Shown: positions 27,808-36,568 of the stretch, one piece after another
How positions within the stretch are numbered: position 1 is the stretch's first letter
How the letters are laid out: every line of letters begins with the position of its first letter
NCBI GenBank assembly: GCA_021151825.1
Contig: JAGKWQ010000002.1
Span: 280,377-344,376, forward strand
Direction of reading: 5' to 3'
From: Cellvibrionaceae bacterium
GTDB lineage: Bacteria > Pseudomonadota > Gammaproteobacteria > Pseudomonadales > Cellvibrionaceae
DNA length: 64,000 bases
Position numbers and translations under genes: made by a program
The notes under the pieces: generated by a model
Database searches by the model: none
The model's input: only the letters and a program-made list of their open reading frames with translations
What the model was told of the DNA's origin: nothing

Positions 27808-28908
27808 TTATTTAACGCTGGCAGGAATTACGGGTACAGAATGTTTGACTGCGCCATTTTGCCCGCGGTGACGCAATAAATGATCCATCAATACCAACGC
27901 CAACATAGCTTCAGCGATAGGCGTTGCACGAATGCCAACACAAGGATCGTGACGCCCTTTAGTAATCACCTCTACGGGATTGCCGTGCACATCCACACTG
28001 CGCCCGGGAATATGCAGACTGGACGTCGGTTTTAACGCGATATTGGCAATAATGTCTTGACCGGAAGATATTCCCCCTAGAATACCGCCCGCATTATTGG
28101 ATAAAAATCCTTCAGGAGTAATTTCATCGCGATGCGTGCTACCACGTTGCTCTACTACTGCGAAACCTTCTCCAATCTCCACACCTTTCACAGCATTAAT
28201 ACTCATTAAGGCGTGGGCAATTTCTGCATCCAGGCGATCAAAAATTGGCTCACCCAAACCAGGAGGGACATTGGTCGCAACCACAGTAATTTTTGCACCA
28301 ATGGAATCGCCCTCTTTGTTAAGGACTTTCATAAACTCTTCCATCTCCGGCACTTTGCTCGCATCCGGGCAGAAGAATGGATTTTGATCAACCTGATCCC
28401 AATCCACTGTTTCAATTTTTATCGGCCCCAACTGAGACAAATAACCACGCACTTCAATACCATGAAAATCTTTCAAATATTTTTTGGCAATTGAACCCGC
28501 CGCAACCCGCATTGCGGTTTCGCGCGCGGACGAACGGCCACCGCCGCGATAATCGCGTACACCGTATTTTTGCATGTAGGTGTAATCCGCGTGCGCCGGA
28601 CGAAATTGCTCTTTGATATTGGAGTAATCTTTGGAGCGCTGGTCAGTGTTTTCAATCACCATACCAATTGGTGTACCAGTGGTTTTGCCTTCAAACACAC
28701 CTGACAAAATTTTAACCAGATCTTCTTCACGGCGCTGGGTTGTATAACGCGAGGTCCCCGGTTTACGGCGATCCAAATCAATCTGAATATCAGCCTCAGT
28801 CAACTCCAAGCCTGGCGGACAACCATCCACAATTGCCCCCAATGCAGGGCCATGACTTTCACCAAACGTGGTAACCGTAAATAATTTTCCGTAAGTATTG
28901 CCAGACAT
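27808..28908 (-). CDS. aroC: Chorismate synthase
   Basis: Last step of the shikimate pathway: EPSP to chorismate, with reduced FMN. The family signatures GESHGPALGAIVDGCPPG (N-terminal), VRDYRGGGRSSARETA and GILGGISSGQDI are all present, and the 366 aa length is normal. Start chosen at the ATG at 28908 (MSGNTYGK), the conserved N-terminus; the ATG-like codon at 28917 adds three residues. Next to prmB, as in many gammaproteobacteria. Confidence 0.97.
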   Translation of the reverse strand: MSGNTYGKLFTVTTFGESHGPALGAIVDGCPPGLELTEADIQIDLDRRKPGTSRYTTQRREEDLVKILSGVFEGKTTGTPIGMVIENTDQRSKDYSNIKEQFRPAHADYTYMQKYGVRDYRGGGRSSARETAMRVAAGSIAKKYLKDFHGIEVRGYLSQLGPIKIETVDWDQVDQNPFFCPDASKVPEMEEFMKVLNKEGDSIGAKITVVATNVPPGLGEPIFDRLDAEIAHALMSINAVKGVEIGEGFAVVEQRGSTHRDEITPEGFLSNNAGGILGGISSGQDIIANIALKPTSSLHIPGRSVDVHGNPVEVITKGRHDPCVGIRATPIAEAMLALVLMDHLLRHRGQNGAVKHSVPVIPASVK

Positions 28909-29007
28909 AAGAATCAAACACCGGATAAATGAAAAATAGGCGCTAGTAAAAAATTAGGTGCAAAAAGTTGGTGGATTATACGTGAGTTGGACGGAGCACG
29001 CACGGCG

Positions 29008-29937
29008 CTAGATAAGCCCCAGTTTGCGAGCGCTCCGCAAATCGGCTGCATTGAGCACAAAAACACCATGACCACCACGTTCAAACTCGATCCAGGTAAA
29101 TGGTAATTCAGGATAAGCCTCCTCCAGCGCAGGCCAGGAGTTGCCCACCTCAACCACTAGCAATCCATTTTCGGTGAGATGATCGACAGCCTCTGCCAGT
29201 AAACGACGCGTGAAATCCAGACCATCTACACCGGAAGCCAACCCCAGTTCTGGCTCAGCATGATATTCCTGTGGCAAGCTGGCCATATCATCAGCATCAA
29301 CATAGGGAGGATTAGAGACAACTAGATCAAAACGCTGCCCAAGCAGGTTTTCAAACAAATCTGACTGCAAAGCATAAACACGGTCCCCAAGATCATGCTG
29401 GTGGATATTCTCTTCCGCCACAGCCAAAGCCTCGAAAGAGATATCACTCAACTGCACCTCTGCATCCGGAAAGGCATAAGCGCAAGCGATACCAATACAA
29501 CCACTACCCGTACAAAGATCCAGAATCTGCTGGGGCTCTGCACTTAACCAGGGCGCAAATTGTTTTTCAATCAGCTCGGCAATCGGCGAACGCGGTACCA
29601 ACACGCGCTCATCCACCACAAACGGTATACCGGCAAACCAGGCCTGCCCCGTGATATACGCTGCCGGAATACGCTCCTCAATTCGACGTTGGATATTAGC
29701 GGCTACCCGATCCTTTTCCACTCTAGTCAAGCGCGCATCCAACCATTCATCCGCAAGCGGTGGATTCAAATGAAGCGCATGCAAGACCAATTGCTCTGCT
29801 TCATCCCAAGGGTTATCTGTCCCATGGCCGTAAAAGAGTTTAGCGGCAATAAACTCGCTGGCAGCCCAGCGGAAAAAATCGCGAATACTTACTAGCTCTG
29901 TAACAGCCTGGGCGAAATCTGGTGAAGAATTGGTCAT
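29008..29937 (-). CDS. prmB: Ribosomal protein L3 glutamine methyltransferase PrmB
   Basis: Class I SAM-dependent methyltransferase that N5-methylates a glutamine of ribosomal protein L3. The SAM motif is ILDLCTGSGCIGIA (about 138-151) and the glutamine-binding NPPY motif is SNPPYVDADD (about 205-214). An N-terminal helical domain binds the substrate. The ATG at 29937 was chosen over a TTG at 29952. 309 aa is the usual length. Confidence 0.94.
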   Translation of the reverse strand: MTNSSPDFAQAVTELVSIRDFFRWAASEFIAAKLFYGHGTDNPWDEAEQLVLHALHLNPPLADEWLDARLTRVEKDRVAANIQRRIEERIPAAYITGQAWFAGIPFVVDERVLVPRSPIAELIEKQFAPWLSAEPQQILDLCTGSGCIGIACAYAFPDAEVQLSDISFEALAVAEENIHQHDLGDRVYALQSDLFENLLGQRFDLVVSNPPYVDADDMASLPQEYHAEPELGLASGVDGLDFTRRLLAEAVDHLTENGLLVVEVGNSWPALEEAYPELPFTWIEFERGGHGVFVLNAADLRSARKLGLI

Positions 29938-30082
29938 GATCGAATCCGGCAATACTAAAAGACAGCATTCTACCCAATTAATCAGGATTTATGTTTTCGT
30001 GATCAGCACTGAACGCGGTAAACTGTACACCGTTAAACGTTAGCGACCACCGCAAAGTGGCACCATTAAGAGACGACAGCCC

Positions 30083-30622
30083 ATGAGAGAACATTTTGCG
30101 AGCATTATTTCCAGCATCGGCGAGGACCTGAACCGCCCTGGACTGCTCGACACACCGGATCGCGCCGCCAAGGCATTCCAATTTTTAACCCGTGGTTATC
30201 ATCAAACACTGGATGAAATAGTAAACGGCGCACTTTTTCCTTCGGACTCCGAAGAGATGATCATGGTGAAAGACATTGAACTCTATTCACTTTGCGAACA
30301 TCACCTGCTCCCCTTTATTGGTAAAGCGCATGTAGCTTATATCCCAACCGGAAAAGTGCTGGGCTTGTCCAAAATTGCGCGCATCGTAGATATGTTCGCT
30401 CGCCGCCTGCAAATCCAGGAGCAATTAACTGTTCAGATTGCGGAAAGTGTTCAGGAAATTACCGGCGCGTCCGGTGTCGGCGTTATTATTGAAGCTAAAC
30501 ATATGTGCATGATGATGCGCGGCGTGGAAAAGCAAAACTCCTCGATGAAAACATCTGCCATGCTGGGAAGTTTCCGCACCAATCAGGCAACACGCAACGA
30601 ATTCTTATCATTATTACGTTAA
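30083..30622 (+). CDS. folE: GTP cyclohydrolase I (FolE)
   Basis: Converts GTP to dihydroneopterin triphosphate, the first step of folate and pterin synthesis. Zinc ligands appear in LCEHHLLPF and in the later MCMMMRGVEK. Signature stretches GKAHVAYIPTGKVLGLSKI and RRLQIQEQLTVQIAE are intact, and 179 aa is normal. A single TGTACA lies at 30024-30029 in the upstream region. Single gene ended by a terminator. In Pseudomonas a folE copy belongs to the light-induced LitR regulon; that link is an inference here. Confidence 0.95.
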   Translation: MREHFASIISSIGEDLNRPGLLDTPDRAAKAFQFLTRGYHQTLDEIVNGALFPSDSEEMIMVKDIELYSLCEHHLLPFIGKAHVAYIPTGKVLGLSKIARIVDMFARRLQIQEQLTVQIAESVQEITGASGVGVIIEAKHMCMMMRGVEKQNSSMKTSAMLGSFRTNQATRNEFLSLLR

Positions 30623-30645
30623 ATATTTCAATCAAAATATCAAAT

Positions 30646-30675
30646 AAAAAGCCGCTCCAATCAAGCGGCTTTTTA
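30646..30675. terminator. Terminator of folE
   Basis: The stem GCCGCT/AGCGGC (30651-30669), framed by A and T runs, works for folE and for the converging DUF4892 gene. Confidence 0.87.
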
Positions 30676-30698
30676 TTTGAAGCTCTATATCTAACGAC

Positions 30699-31604
30699 CT
30701 ATTTAATTCGCACCACTTCCACACGGGCATTTCGGTCTCCTCGTCCGGCTGGCGCCAAGCTACCCAAACCATAGGTTGTCATTCGTGATGCAGTAATGCC
30801 TTTCTCCTGCAACGCTGCCTTGAGTTGATCCGCATAAACCTGTGATTCTTTTTGCTGTTGCGCCAATACCACCGGCATATAATCATGCCCAACAATAGCA
30901 ATTTTCCATTCAGATTTTTGCGTAAGCACATCAATTAAAGCCTGCAAGTGCGCTGGCTTGATTTGGATACGGGTATTACCTTTTTCATCGTCCGCTACCA
31001 AATCCGGAAACACATAATAACCGCTGGTATCAAATGATTTGATAATTGATTCCGGACTTGCAGCGATACCGAGTTCAATCAATTTATCAATATGCAAAAT
31101 TTCCAATTGCATATACACACGCTTGTTACCACGCTGCACAGCATAGATAGCCACATAAAATGGCCTATCCTCTGCTGTTGTTACCTCATAAGCGCCGTAA
31201 TATTGAAATTGGTCCAAGCCATACAGCTGCAAGATTTTAAAATGATTATTGGCCCAGGAGTTACTGGTTCCACAATCACGGCCATTACAATGAAACAGCT
31301 CTCGAAAATTAAAATTTTGCAGTTGATCGAGATAAAAATCAAAACCGTTTTTAGCGCTATGACCTTCCGGTAATTCCAGAGTAAAGCGCTCAAGATTACC
31401 ATTTAAGCGTTGCTGGCGATCCAATCTCCAGGCACCTGCGACCTTTTTATAGCTCCCCAAGGCAAATATATATTCGTCAGTTTGGGCTTTGCTTTCAAAA
31501 AGTATCCGTGCATTGTGGTAAGTTTGTAATTCCAATTCTGCGGCCGTAGCAGAAGTAGCAATCACAGAAAAAAGTACAACAACTAACAAACGAAAAATTA
31601 TCAT
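30699..31604 (-). CDS. DUF4892 protein with OmpA-like C-terminus
   Basis: A 301-aa exported protein. A signal peptide (MIIFRLLVVVLFSVIATSATA) ends at about residue 21. A DUF4892 region with two cysteines (FHCNGRDCGTSN) fills 22-190. The C-terminal part resembles an OmpA-type fold: ALIDVLTQKSEWKIAIVGH, then SQVYADQLKAALQEKGI and GRGDRNARVEV. A peptidoglycan-binding role is therefore possible, though the usual conserved aspartate/arginine pair is only partly visible. I chose the ATG at 31604; an ATG at 31625 overlapping the upstream stop would add 7 residues. Last gene of the gpsA run. Confidence 0.82.
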   Translation of the reverse strand: MIIFRLLVVVLFSVIATSATAAELELQTYHNARILFESKAQTDEYIFALGSYKKVAGAWRLDRQQRLNGNLERFTLELPEGHSAKNGFDFYLDQLQNFNFRELFHCNGRDCGTSNSWANNHFKILQLYGLDQFQYYGAYEVTTAEDRPFYVAIYAVQRGNKRVYMQLEILHIDKLIELGIAASPESIIKSFDTSGYYVFPDLVADDEKGNTRIQIKPAHLQALIDVLTQKSEWKIAIVGHDYMPVVLAQQQKESQVYADQLKAALQEKGITASRMTTYGLGSLAPAGRGDRNARVEVVRIK

Positions 31605-31624
31605 TGGCCTACTCTGCGATCGCA

Positions 31625-32512
31625 TTATTTTTTTGATTCAGTGTCTATAAAAGCAGCAAAGAATTCATTCAATTTTGCTGCAACAAGATCAACTTCTTGT
31701 TCCATATGGAGGTGATGCCCGCCTTCCAATAATTCATAACCAATATGCGGAAATCGGGCGACCTCATTTAAATAATTCGCATAAAGTTTAGGCAAACCTT
31801 CAGTCGCCAATAATAACCTGGTCGGCATATTGATATTGTTTACAAACGCAGCGAGTTGCTCGCGCGCTAAGCGAATAATAGAAGGAGCAAGCAAACGCGG
31901 ATCCGTGCTCCAGGAAAAACCATCACTGCGCTCAACAACACCGCGCTCGGTTAACGCTTTTGCTGCTTCATAACTGAGCGGAAACATACCGCGCTCCCGC
32001 GCTTTGATAGCGACCTCCATATCCGGATAAACTGATGGCGACTTTTGTTTCTGGTTGCGCAACCCGTCAATCGCTTTAGCCAATTGCTTAGGGGCATCTT
32101 CTGCAGGAGCCGCTTCCGGCAATAACCCCTCAACAAGCCCCAAACACAAAATACGTTCTGGAAATGCACCGGCGGCCAATGTGCTAATAATCGCCCCGCG
32201 CGAATGCCCCAGGAATGCAAAACGCTCCCAACCCAAATGGTCCGCAATTGCAAATAAATCATAAATATCATCCCATGGAGTGTAGGCCATATGGCCCGGG
32301 CGGCGGTCACTGCGTCCATGCCCGGCCAAGTCGACAGCGACAATATGCAGGTTTTTCAATCTCGGTGCCAATGCATAAAAGCTGGCGGAATTATCCAGCC
32401 AACCATGTAAGGCCAATACGGGTAATTGGTCAGAGGTTCCCCATTCCTGGGCGGCGAAATTCATTCCATGAACACTTAATTTCAATTCACGAGGAGATTG
32501 TGAGGACAGCAT
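31625..32512 (-). CDS. Alpha/beta-fold hydrolase
   Basis: A 295-aa esterase-like protein. The oxyanion motif is LHGWLDNSAS, the nucleophile elbow is FLGHSRGA (about 100-107) and the catalytic histidine is probably in LEGGHHLHME near the C-terminus. The acid residue is not certain. The substrate cannot be deduced; close family members include serine hydrolase-like proteins. It lies 41 bp after sixA. Confidence 0.85.
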   Translation of the reverse strand: MLSSQSPRELKLSVHGMNFAAQEWGTSDQLPVLALHGWLDNSASFYALAPRLKNLHIVAVDLAGHGRSDRRPGHMAYTPWDDIYDLFAIADHLGWERFAFLGHSRGAIISTLAAGAFPERILCLGLVEGLLPEAAPAEDAPKQLAKAIDGLRNQKQKSPSVYPDMEVAIKARERGMFPLSYEAAKALTERGVVERSDGFSWSTDPRLLAPSIIRLAREQLAAFVNNINMPTRLLLATEGLPKLYANYLNEVARFPHIGYELLEGGHHLHMEQEVDLVAAKLNEFFAAFIDTESKK

Positions 32513-32553
32513 GGTAATAACACTCGTGAATAATTAATTACCCGAAGATGAAA

Positions 32554-33015
32554 TCAAGCGTGATCCAGCCATAACAACTCGCCCATATCCGCCGCAACTA
32601 CAGAAGTTTGGATAGCAGCGAGTGAGCTTGTGCCCATAGGGTAATATCCAGGAGGTTTGCCACATAATTTATTAACCAGCTCGCCCACAAATGGTTGATG
32701 ACTCACCAGAAGTATAGACAGATTTTGCTGATTGATAGATTGCAGCCAACTCATCGCTGCAGCAGGGTTAGCCTCAGGAATGATTAATTCTGAAGTAAGT
32801 ATTTTTAATACAGGAAAATAACTTGTTGCAATAAACGCAGTTTGTTGCGCGCGAACCAATGGGCTTGCCCATACTTGCGTAATTGATTGCAATTCAGTCA
32901 GACGACCAGCAACTATTCGCTTGGTGTCTTCGCGGCCCTTATTAGTGAGCTCACGAACTTCATCTGTCGTTTTTTGGGGCTCAGCCTGACCATGACGCAA
33001 AATAAATATGTTCAT
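32554..33015 (-). CDS. sixA: Phosphohistidine phosphatase SixA
   Basis: Small histidine phosphatase of 153 aa that removes phosphate from phospho-histidine on HPt domains such as ArcB or the PTS. The catalytic RHG is at residues 7-9 (MNIFILRHGQAE). A second histidine is in LLVSHQPFVGEL. Its ATG is directly adjacent to the DUF4389 stop, in a typical order with gpsA. Confidence 0.92.
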   Translation of the reverse strand: MNIFILRHGQAEPQKTTDEVRELTNKGREDTKRIVAGRLTELQSITQVWASPLVRAQQTAFIATSYFPVLKILTSELIIPEANPAAAMSWLQSINQQNLSILLVSHQPFVGELVNKLCGKPPGYYPMGTSSLAAIQTSVVAADMGELLWLDHA

Positions 33016-33378
33016 TTATTCTGCCGCTTTTTCTGGAGCATTATTATCGGATAACGCTGTGGGCACAACAGCCTCAGGTGTCTCAACAATTTCGGGATTG
33101 CTTACAGGCCAATCAGCAAATGGAAATGGCTTTTCTTCGCTGCTGTAACACAAAAATTTAAGCACATCATAAATATAGGTTGATAAAGAATGGCCGAATC
33201 GACGCAAGTGTTGATTATCTTCACCAGTAATTAATGAAAATAAAAATTGCACTGCGACAATCACCCACATGACTAAACTAGCCAACTGTAATACTGCAGC
33301 AAACAACAGCATAAACACTAATCGCAACCAGTGTTTACTAGACGTTAAATTAGATTTAAGTTGTTCGTTGTCCATCAT
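33016..33378 (-). CDS. DUF4389 membrane protein
   Basis: A 120-aa protein with two hydrophobic helices (about 18-35 and 36-50) and the DUF4389 stretch FGHSLSTYIYDVLKFLCYSSEEKPFPFADWP (given as overlapping parts at 62-93). Function unknown. The ATG overlaps the gpsA stop (ATGA) and the stop abuts the sixA start, so it is tightly coupled to both. Confidence 0.85.
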   Translation of the reverse strand: MMDNEQLKSNLTSSKHWLRLVFMLLFAAVLQLASLVMWVIVAVQFLFSLITGEDNQHLRRFGHSLSTYIYDVLKFLCYSSEEKPFPFADWPVSNPEIVETPEAVVPTALSDNNAPEKAAE

Positions 33379-34397
33379 TTTTTCCCCAGAAATTCAACAT
33401 CGTTAGCTTGTTCACCAACCATCAAGCCATGCGCTACAGCACTGATTGCTTTACCCTGGAAAAGCACCGCATAAAGGCCTGTAACCAAAGGCATGTACAC
33501 CTGTAATTCGTCAGCTTTTTGCTTTACCTGACGCAACGTGTTCACACCTTCCGCGACCTGACCTAAAGAAGCAACAATTTCATCCAGGTTTTTTCCTTGC
33601 CCCAACGCAAAACCAACACGGTAATTGCGACTTAAATCAGAAGTACAGGTAAGAATTAAATCACCTACACCAGCGAGACCTAAAAATGTCATGGGGTTTG
33701 CGCCCATGGTTTGGGCAAAACGCCCCATTTCCGCCAGACTGCGTGTTAGCAGCATTGCTTGAGTGTTGTGACCCGCACCTAACGCTGCTGCCATGCCGCA
33801 AATAATAGCGTAGATATTTTTCAAGGCACCGCCCAATTCCACGCCATACCGATCATGGTTTGCATAAACACGAAACGTTGGTGACTTTAGCGTGTGTTGG
33901 ACAATATCGATAACAGATTCGTTCTCGCTGGCAATTACAGTACCTGTTTGTTGTTGCTGTACGATTTCTTTCGCGAAATTAGGACCACTCAATACACCTA
34001 TAGGATGATCAGGTAATTCCTGTTCCAGAATTTGGCTCATCAGAGTAAAACCACCCTCGGGCTCAATACCTTTGGCAGTACTTACAATAATGGTGTTTTC
34101 AGCCAACAAAGGTTTTATTTGGCGGGTCACATTGCGAAATGAATGACTTGGAATTGAAACAAATACCAGATCGGCACCAGCAACTGCCAATGCCAAATCA
34201 GCAGTAATGACCAATTGTTCATTAAGGGAGTAACCAGGTAAATAGCGCTCATTTTGTCGCGCCAGTTGGCATTGCTGTGCCTGTTCTACAGAGCGCATCC
34301 ACAGACTGGTCTGATGGTTATTGCAAGCAATAATGTTGGCAATTGCCGTACCAAAACTGCCACCACCAAGCACCGCCACCTTTAATCGTTTACTCAT
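33375..34397 (-). CDS. gpsA: Glycerol-3-phosphate dehydrogenase [NAD(P)+]
   Basis: Reduces dihydroxyacetone phosphate to sn-glycerol-3-phosphate for phospholipid synthesis. The nucleotide-binding motif is VLGGGSFGTAIANI (residues 9-22). The catalytic lysine lies in GGALKNIYAI, and the substrate-binding segment is TCTSDLSRNYRVG. 340 aa is typical. First gene of gpsA-DUF4389-sixA-hydrolase-DUF4892. A 508-bp gap precedes it. Confidence 0.96.
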   Translation of the reverse strand: MSKRLKVAVLGGGSFGTAIANIIACNNHQTSLWMRSVEQAQQCQLARQNERYLPGYSLNEQLVITADLALAVAGADLVFVSIPSHSFRNVTRQIKPLLAENTIIVSTAKGIEPEGGFTLMSQILEQELPDHPIGVLSGPNFAKEIVQQQQTGTVIASENESVIDIVQHTLKSPTFRVYANHDRYGVELGGALKNIYAIICGMAAALGAGHNTQAMLLTRSLAEMGRFAQTMGANPMTFLGLAGVGDLILTCTSDLSRNYRVGFALGQGKNLDEIVASLGQVAEGVNTLRQVKQKADELQVYMPLVTGLYAVLFQGKAISAVAHGLMVGEQANDVEFLGKK

Positions 34398-34905
34398 AAT
34401 TTAATCCAGACTGCAAACAAGGAATCATGCGCAAAAAACCGTCACCTGTTACGTAAAAAAAAGATACGAAACACTCAAACTGTAACTTTTTTGCACAAAA
34501 ATTTTCATCAAATTTTTGTCCACATTTTCTGTGGATAACTTAGTGGATAGTTTTTGGGAAACTGCCCCCAAGGCCCATAAAATCTACCCCACGCACAGAT
34601 TGATCAAAATTTAACCATAAAAAATAATTACTTTTAAATCATGAAGTTACATAAAAAAACCCGATAAAAAGTTCAATTTTTCGCGTTTTTGATCAACCCT
34701 TAAACGACCTTGGCGCTGAAGCACTGGAGGTGTGCATAAAGAGTTAGTGGTTATTAACCTTAAAGCACCCATAGACACGAAATATTCATATTGCAAGCTA
34801 ATTTCACACAAAAAGTTTGCTTTATTTTGATTCGAAAATTTTAGTGCAAATCATCATTAGAAGCCTGAATGAATATGCCTTTAAATCGGATCAGCCCCTA
34901 ACTAT
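34398..34905. other. 508-bp AT-rich gap with a DnaA-box-like cluster
   Basis: No gene is seen. The sequence TGTGGATAA at 34530-34538 is a perfect DnaA box (TTATCCACA on the minus strand). It is flanked by TTGTCCACA-like sequence at 34516-34524, pairing as an inverted repeat, and TAGTGGATA at 34541-34549. Flanking DNA is very AT-rich. The gpsA promoter must also lie here. Confidence 0.5.
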
Positions 34906-35406
34906 CTATTGGCGCACAAACGCACCATAAGTGCCGTCAGCATATAGTAGTGGATTTACTTCTGCTCCATTAAGAATCACCTTATGAATGACACCAATAA
35001 TTATCTTATGGGTTCCATAGGTAGTTACTTGATCAGTTTGGCAAATGAATACCGCCTCTGAATCACCCAATACAGGTAAACCAGTATCATCTTCTTCCCA
35101 ATGCCCAACTTCAAAACGATCCCGGGAAGGCTCACGCCCGGCGCACAAATTAGAAACATCTTTATGATTGGCGGACAGAACATTAATGGCAAATTGACTC
35201 CCTTTGGTCGCAAGATGTCCCTGTTGTGACACTTGCTGATTGATACAAACCAGCAAAGAGGCCGGAGAGTCAGAGACTGATGTCACAGAAGAAACCGTCA
35301 TTGCAAAACGTTGATTATTAGGCAAGCAGGTTGATAACACACAGACACCGGACGCTAACCGGCGCATACCCAACTTCATCGACACAGCTAATTTATTGTT
35401 TTGCAT
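34906..35406 (-). CDS. Flavin reductase-family protein
   Basis: A 166-aa FMN-binding split-barrel protein like HpaC/RutF, which reduces free flavin with NAD(P)H for a monooxygenase. Landmarks are RRLASGVCVLST, FAMTVSSVTSVSDSPASLLVC, FAINVLSANHKDVSNLCAG and the C-terminal LLYADGTYGAF. No partner oxygenase is next to it. It has its own upstream region of about 330 bp. Confidence 0.88.
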   Translation of the reverse strand: MQNNKLAVSMKLGMRRLASGVCVLSTCLPNNQRFAMTVSSVTSVSDSPASLLVCINQQVSQQGHLATKGSQFAINVLSANHKDVSNLCAGREPSRDRFEVGHWEEDDTGLPVLGDSEAVFICQTDQVTTYGTHKIIIGVIHKVILNGAEVNPLLYADGTYGAFVRQ

Positions 35407-35735
35407 AAAAACTCCAACAAGTAAGTGCTTATTCTGACTAGCTAAATAAGGTCACACAAGCCTGCGTAGTGACAACTATGCAGCATAAAACGACCAAGCT
35501 CTCAGGGTCGCACGGTTCACCGGAATAGGAGCAATAGGCAAAAGGCAATAATAAAAATCAATAAAGACTATCGATCTGGTTATTTTTTGATATTGAAGTG
35601 ATCGAAATCCTCATCGGCAGCGACTGCTGAAATTGCAATCCAGAACTCTCGAGCACCACTTTGAATGCTCCTTGCGCAAGCTGATTAGATTTTAGCTGAA
35701 TGCGCTAAATATTTTATTTTGCTGCACTTTTTTCG
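35407..35735. other. Gene-free stretch upstream of the flavin reductase and tRNA-Pro
   Basis: I see no gene or strong repeat here, apart from promoter signals for the flanking units. Confidence 0.6.
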
Positions 35736-35764
35736 TTGACGAGCTTAAATCACGTCGCTATTAT
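35736..35764 (+). promoter_or_regulatory. Promoter of the tRNA-Pro/Arg/His operon
   Basis: TTGACG (35736-35741) and TATTAT (35759-35764) have a 17-bp spacer. They are followed by GCGCACCAC, the same discriminator seen at the tRNA-Asn promoter. Confidence 0.8.
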
Positions 35765-35799
35765 GCGCACCACTTGAAACGCACTGAGTTTCAAGACGT

Positions 35800-35876
35800 C
35801 GGAGTGTAGCGCAGCCCGGTAGCGCGTCTGTTTTGGGAGCAGAATGTCGGGGGTTCGAATCCCTCCACTCCGACCA
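35800..35876 (+). tRNA. tRNA-Pro (anticodon TGG)
   Basis: A 77-nt cloverleaf with acceptor CGGAGTG/CACTCCG, anticodon loop TTTGGGA (TGG) and encoded CCA. It has the usual C1-G72 start of proline tRNAs. First of three tRNAs. Confidence 0.97.
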
Positions 35877-35912
35877 TTTTTTATCGAACCTGCGAAGGTT
35901 TAATTCCAGCAT

Positions 35913-35989
35913 GTGCCCGTAGCTCAGCTGGATAGAGCACCCGCCTTCTAAGCGGGTGGTCGCAGGTTCGAATCCTGCCGGGCGCGCCA
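35913..35989 (+). tRNA. tRNA-Arg (anticodon TCT)
   Basis: A 77-nt cloverleaf with acceptor GTGCCCG/CGGGCGC (one G-T pair), anticodon stem CCCGC/GCGGG, loop CTTCTAA (TCT) and encoded CCA. It reads AGA codons. Confidence 0.97.
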
Positions 35990-36074
35990 TACTGGGTAGT
36001 TATTGCAACCCACTTTTCACTCAAAAGAGTCTAAAAGTGAGAGAAATCTCAGTATGGATATTTTTTCTCGCTAT

Positions 36075-36151
36075 GGTGGCTGTAGCTCAGTTGGTAGAGC
36101 CCTGGATTGTGATTCCAGTGGTCGTGGGTTCGAGCCCCATCAGCCACCCCA
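36075..36151 (+). tRNA. tRNA-His (anticodon GTG)
   Basis: A 77-nt cloverleaf including the extra G at position -1 that histidine tRNAs need. Acceptor GTGGCTG/CAGCCAC, anticodon loop TTGTGAT (GTG), encoded CCA. Last of the three-tRNA unit; no strong terminator is clear within 100 bp. Confidence 0.97.
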
Positions 36152-36344
36152 TATTTCCTTCGAAAACATCTTTTAAATCTACTTAATACAATAGATATCT
36201 CCAAGCCTGCACTTTGCCATCCCCCCATTTTAAAAATTTAAATCTATTTCTACTTACACCAATAGCCAACCAATTACCCTGCGATTTTGATATCACCACA
36301 TCGCTGCAAGACAATTGTTTAATAATATAAGAGAAAATCAGACA

Positions 36345-36389
36345 TTAATTATTGTGAGGAGAATTTCATAATTCCCTCACAATAATTAA
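36345..36389. repeat. 15-bp perfect inverted repeat
   Basis: TTAATTATTGTGAGG (36345-36359) pairs exactly with 36375-36389 across a 15-nt spacer. No T run follows, so it is not a typical terminator. It lies 39 bp after the stop of the small membrane ORF at 36428-36568. Confidence 0.75.
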
Positions 36390-36427
36390 AACAATATGCA
36401 AAACTCTGACCTTATAAGTTGATTTAT

Positions 36428-36568
36428 TTAATCAAAGAAATTTTCACATTTAATGTATACAGCTACATCCTCACATGCTGTCTTATGGCCGTAGTACCAT
36501 AAAAATACTATGCCGATTGCGATGACAACTCCCACTACCGTAATCATTCTTACAGATTTTCTTAGCAT
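36428..36568 (-). CDS. Candidate 46-aa single-helix peptide (loosely Hok-like)
   Basis: An ORF too short for routine calling. It has an ATG at 36568, with AGGGGG about 11 nt upstream, and encodes a basic start, a hydrophobic helix (VRMITVVGVVIAIGIVFLWYY, residues 6-26 shown in part) and a tail with two cysteines (KTACEDVAVYIKCENF). Hok-type toxins also have a helix followed by a K/R-x-x-C-E tail, but the likeness is limited. It lies in the 860-bp gene-poor gap between tRNA-His and folD. Coding status is uncertain. Confidence 0.35.
   Translation of the reverse strand: MLRKSVRMITVVGVVIAIGIVFLWYYGHKTACEDVAVYIKCENFFD

Noticed and set aside
34398..34905. Chromosomal origin
   Set aside because: One perfect DnaA box and two poor ones are too few, and no origin-linked genes are present.
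35745..35990. 81-aa minus-strand ORF with RPAGFEPATTRLEGG-type text
   Set aside because: It is the reverse reading of tRNA-Pro and tRNA-Arg; this is a classic tRNA shadow ORF.
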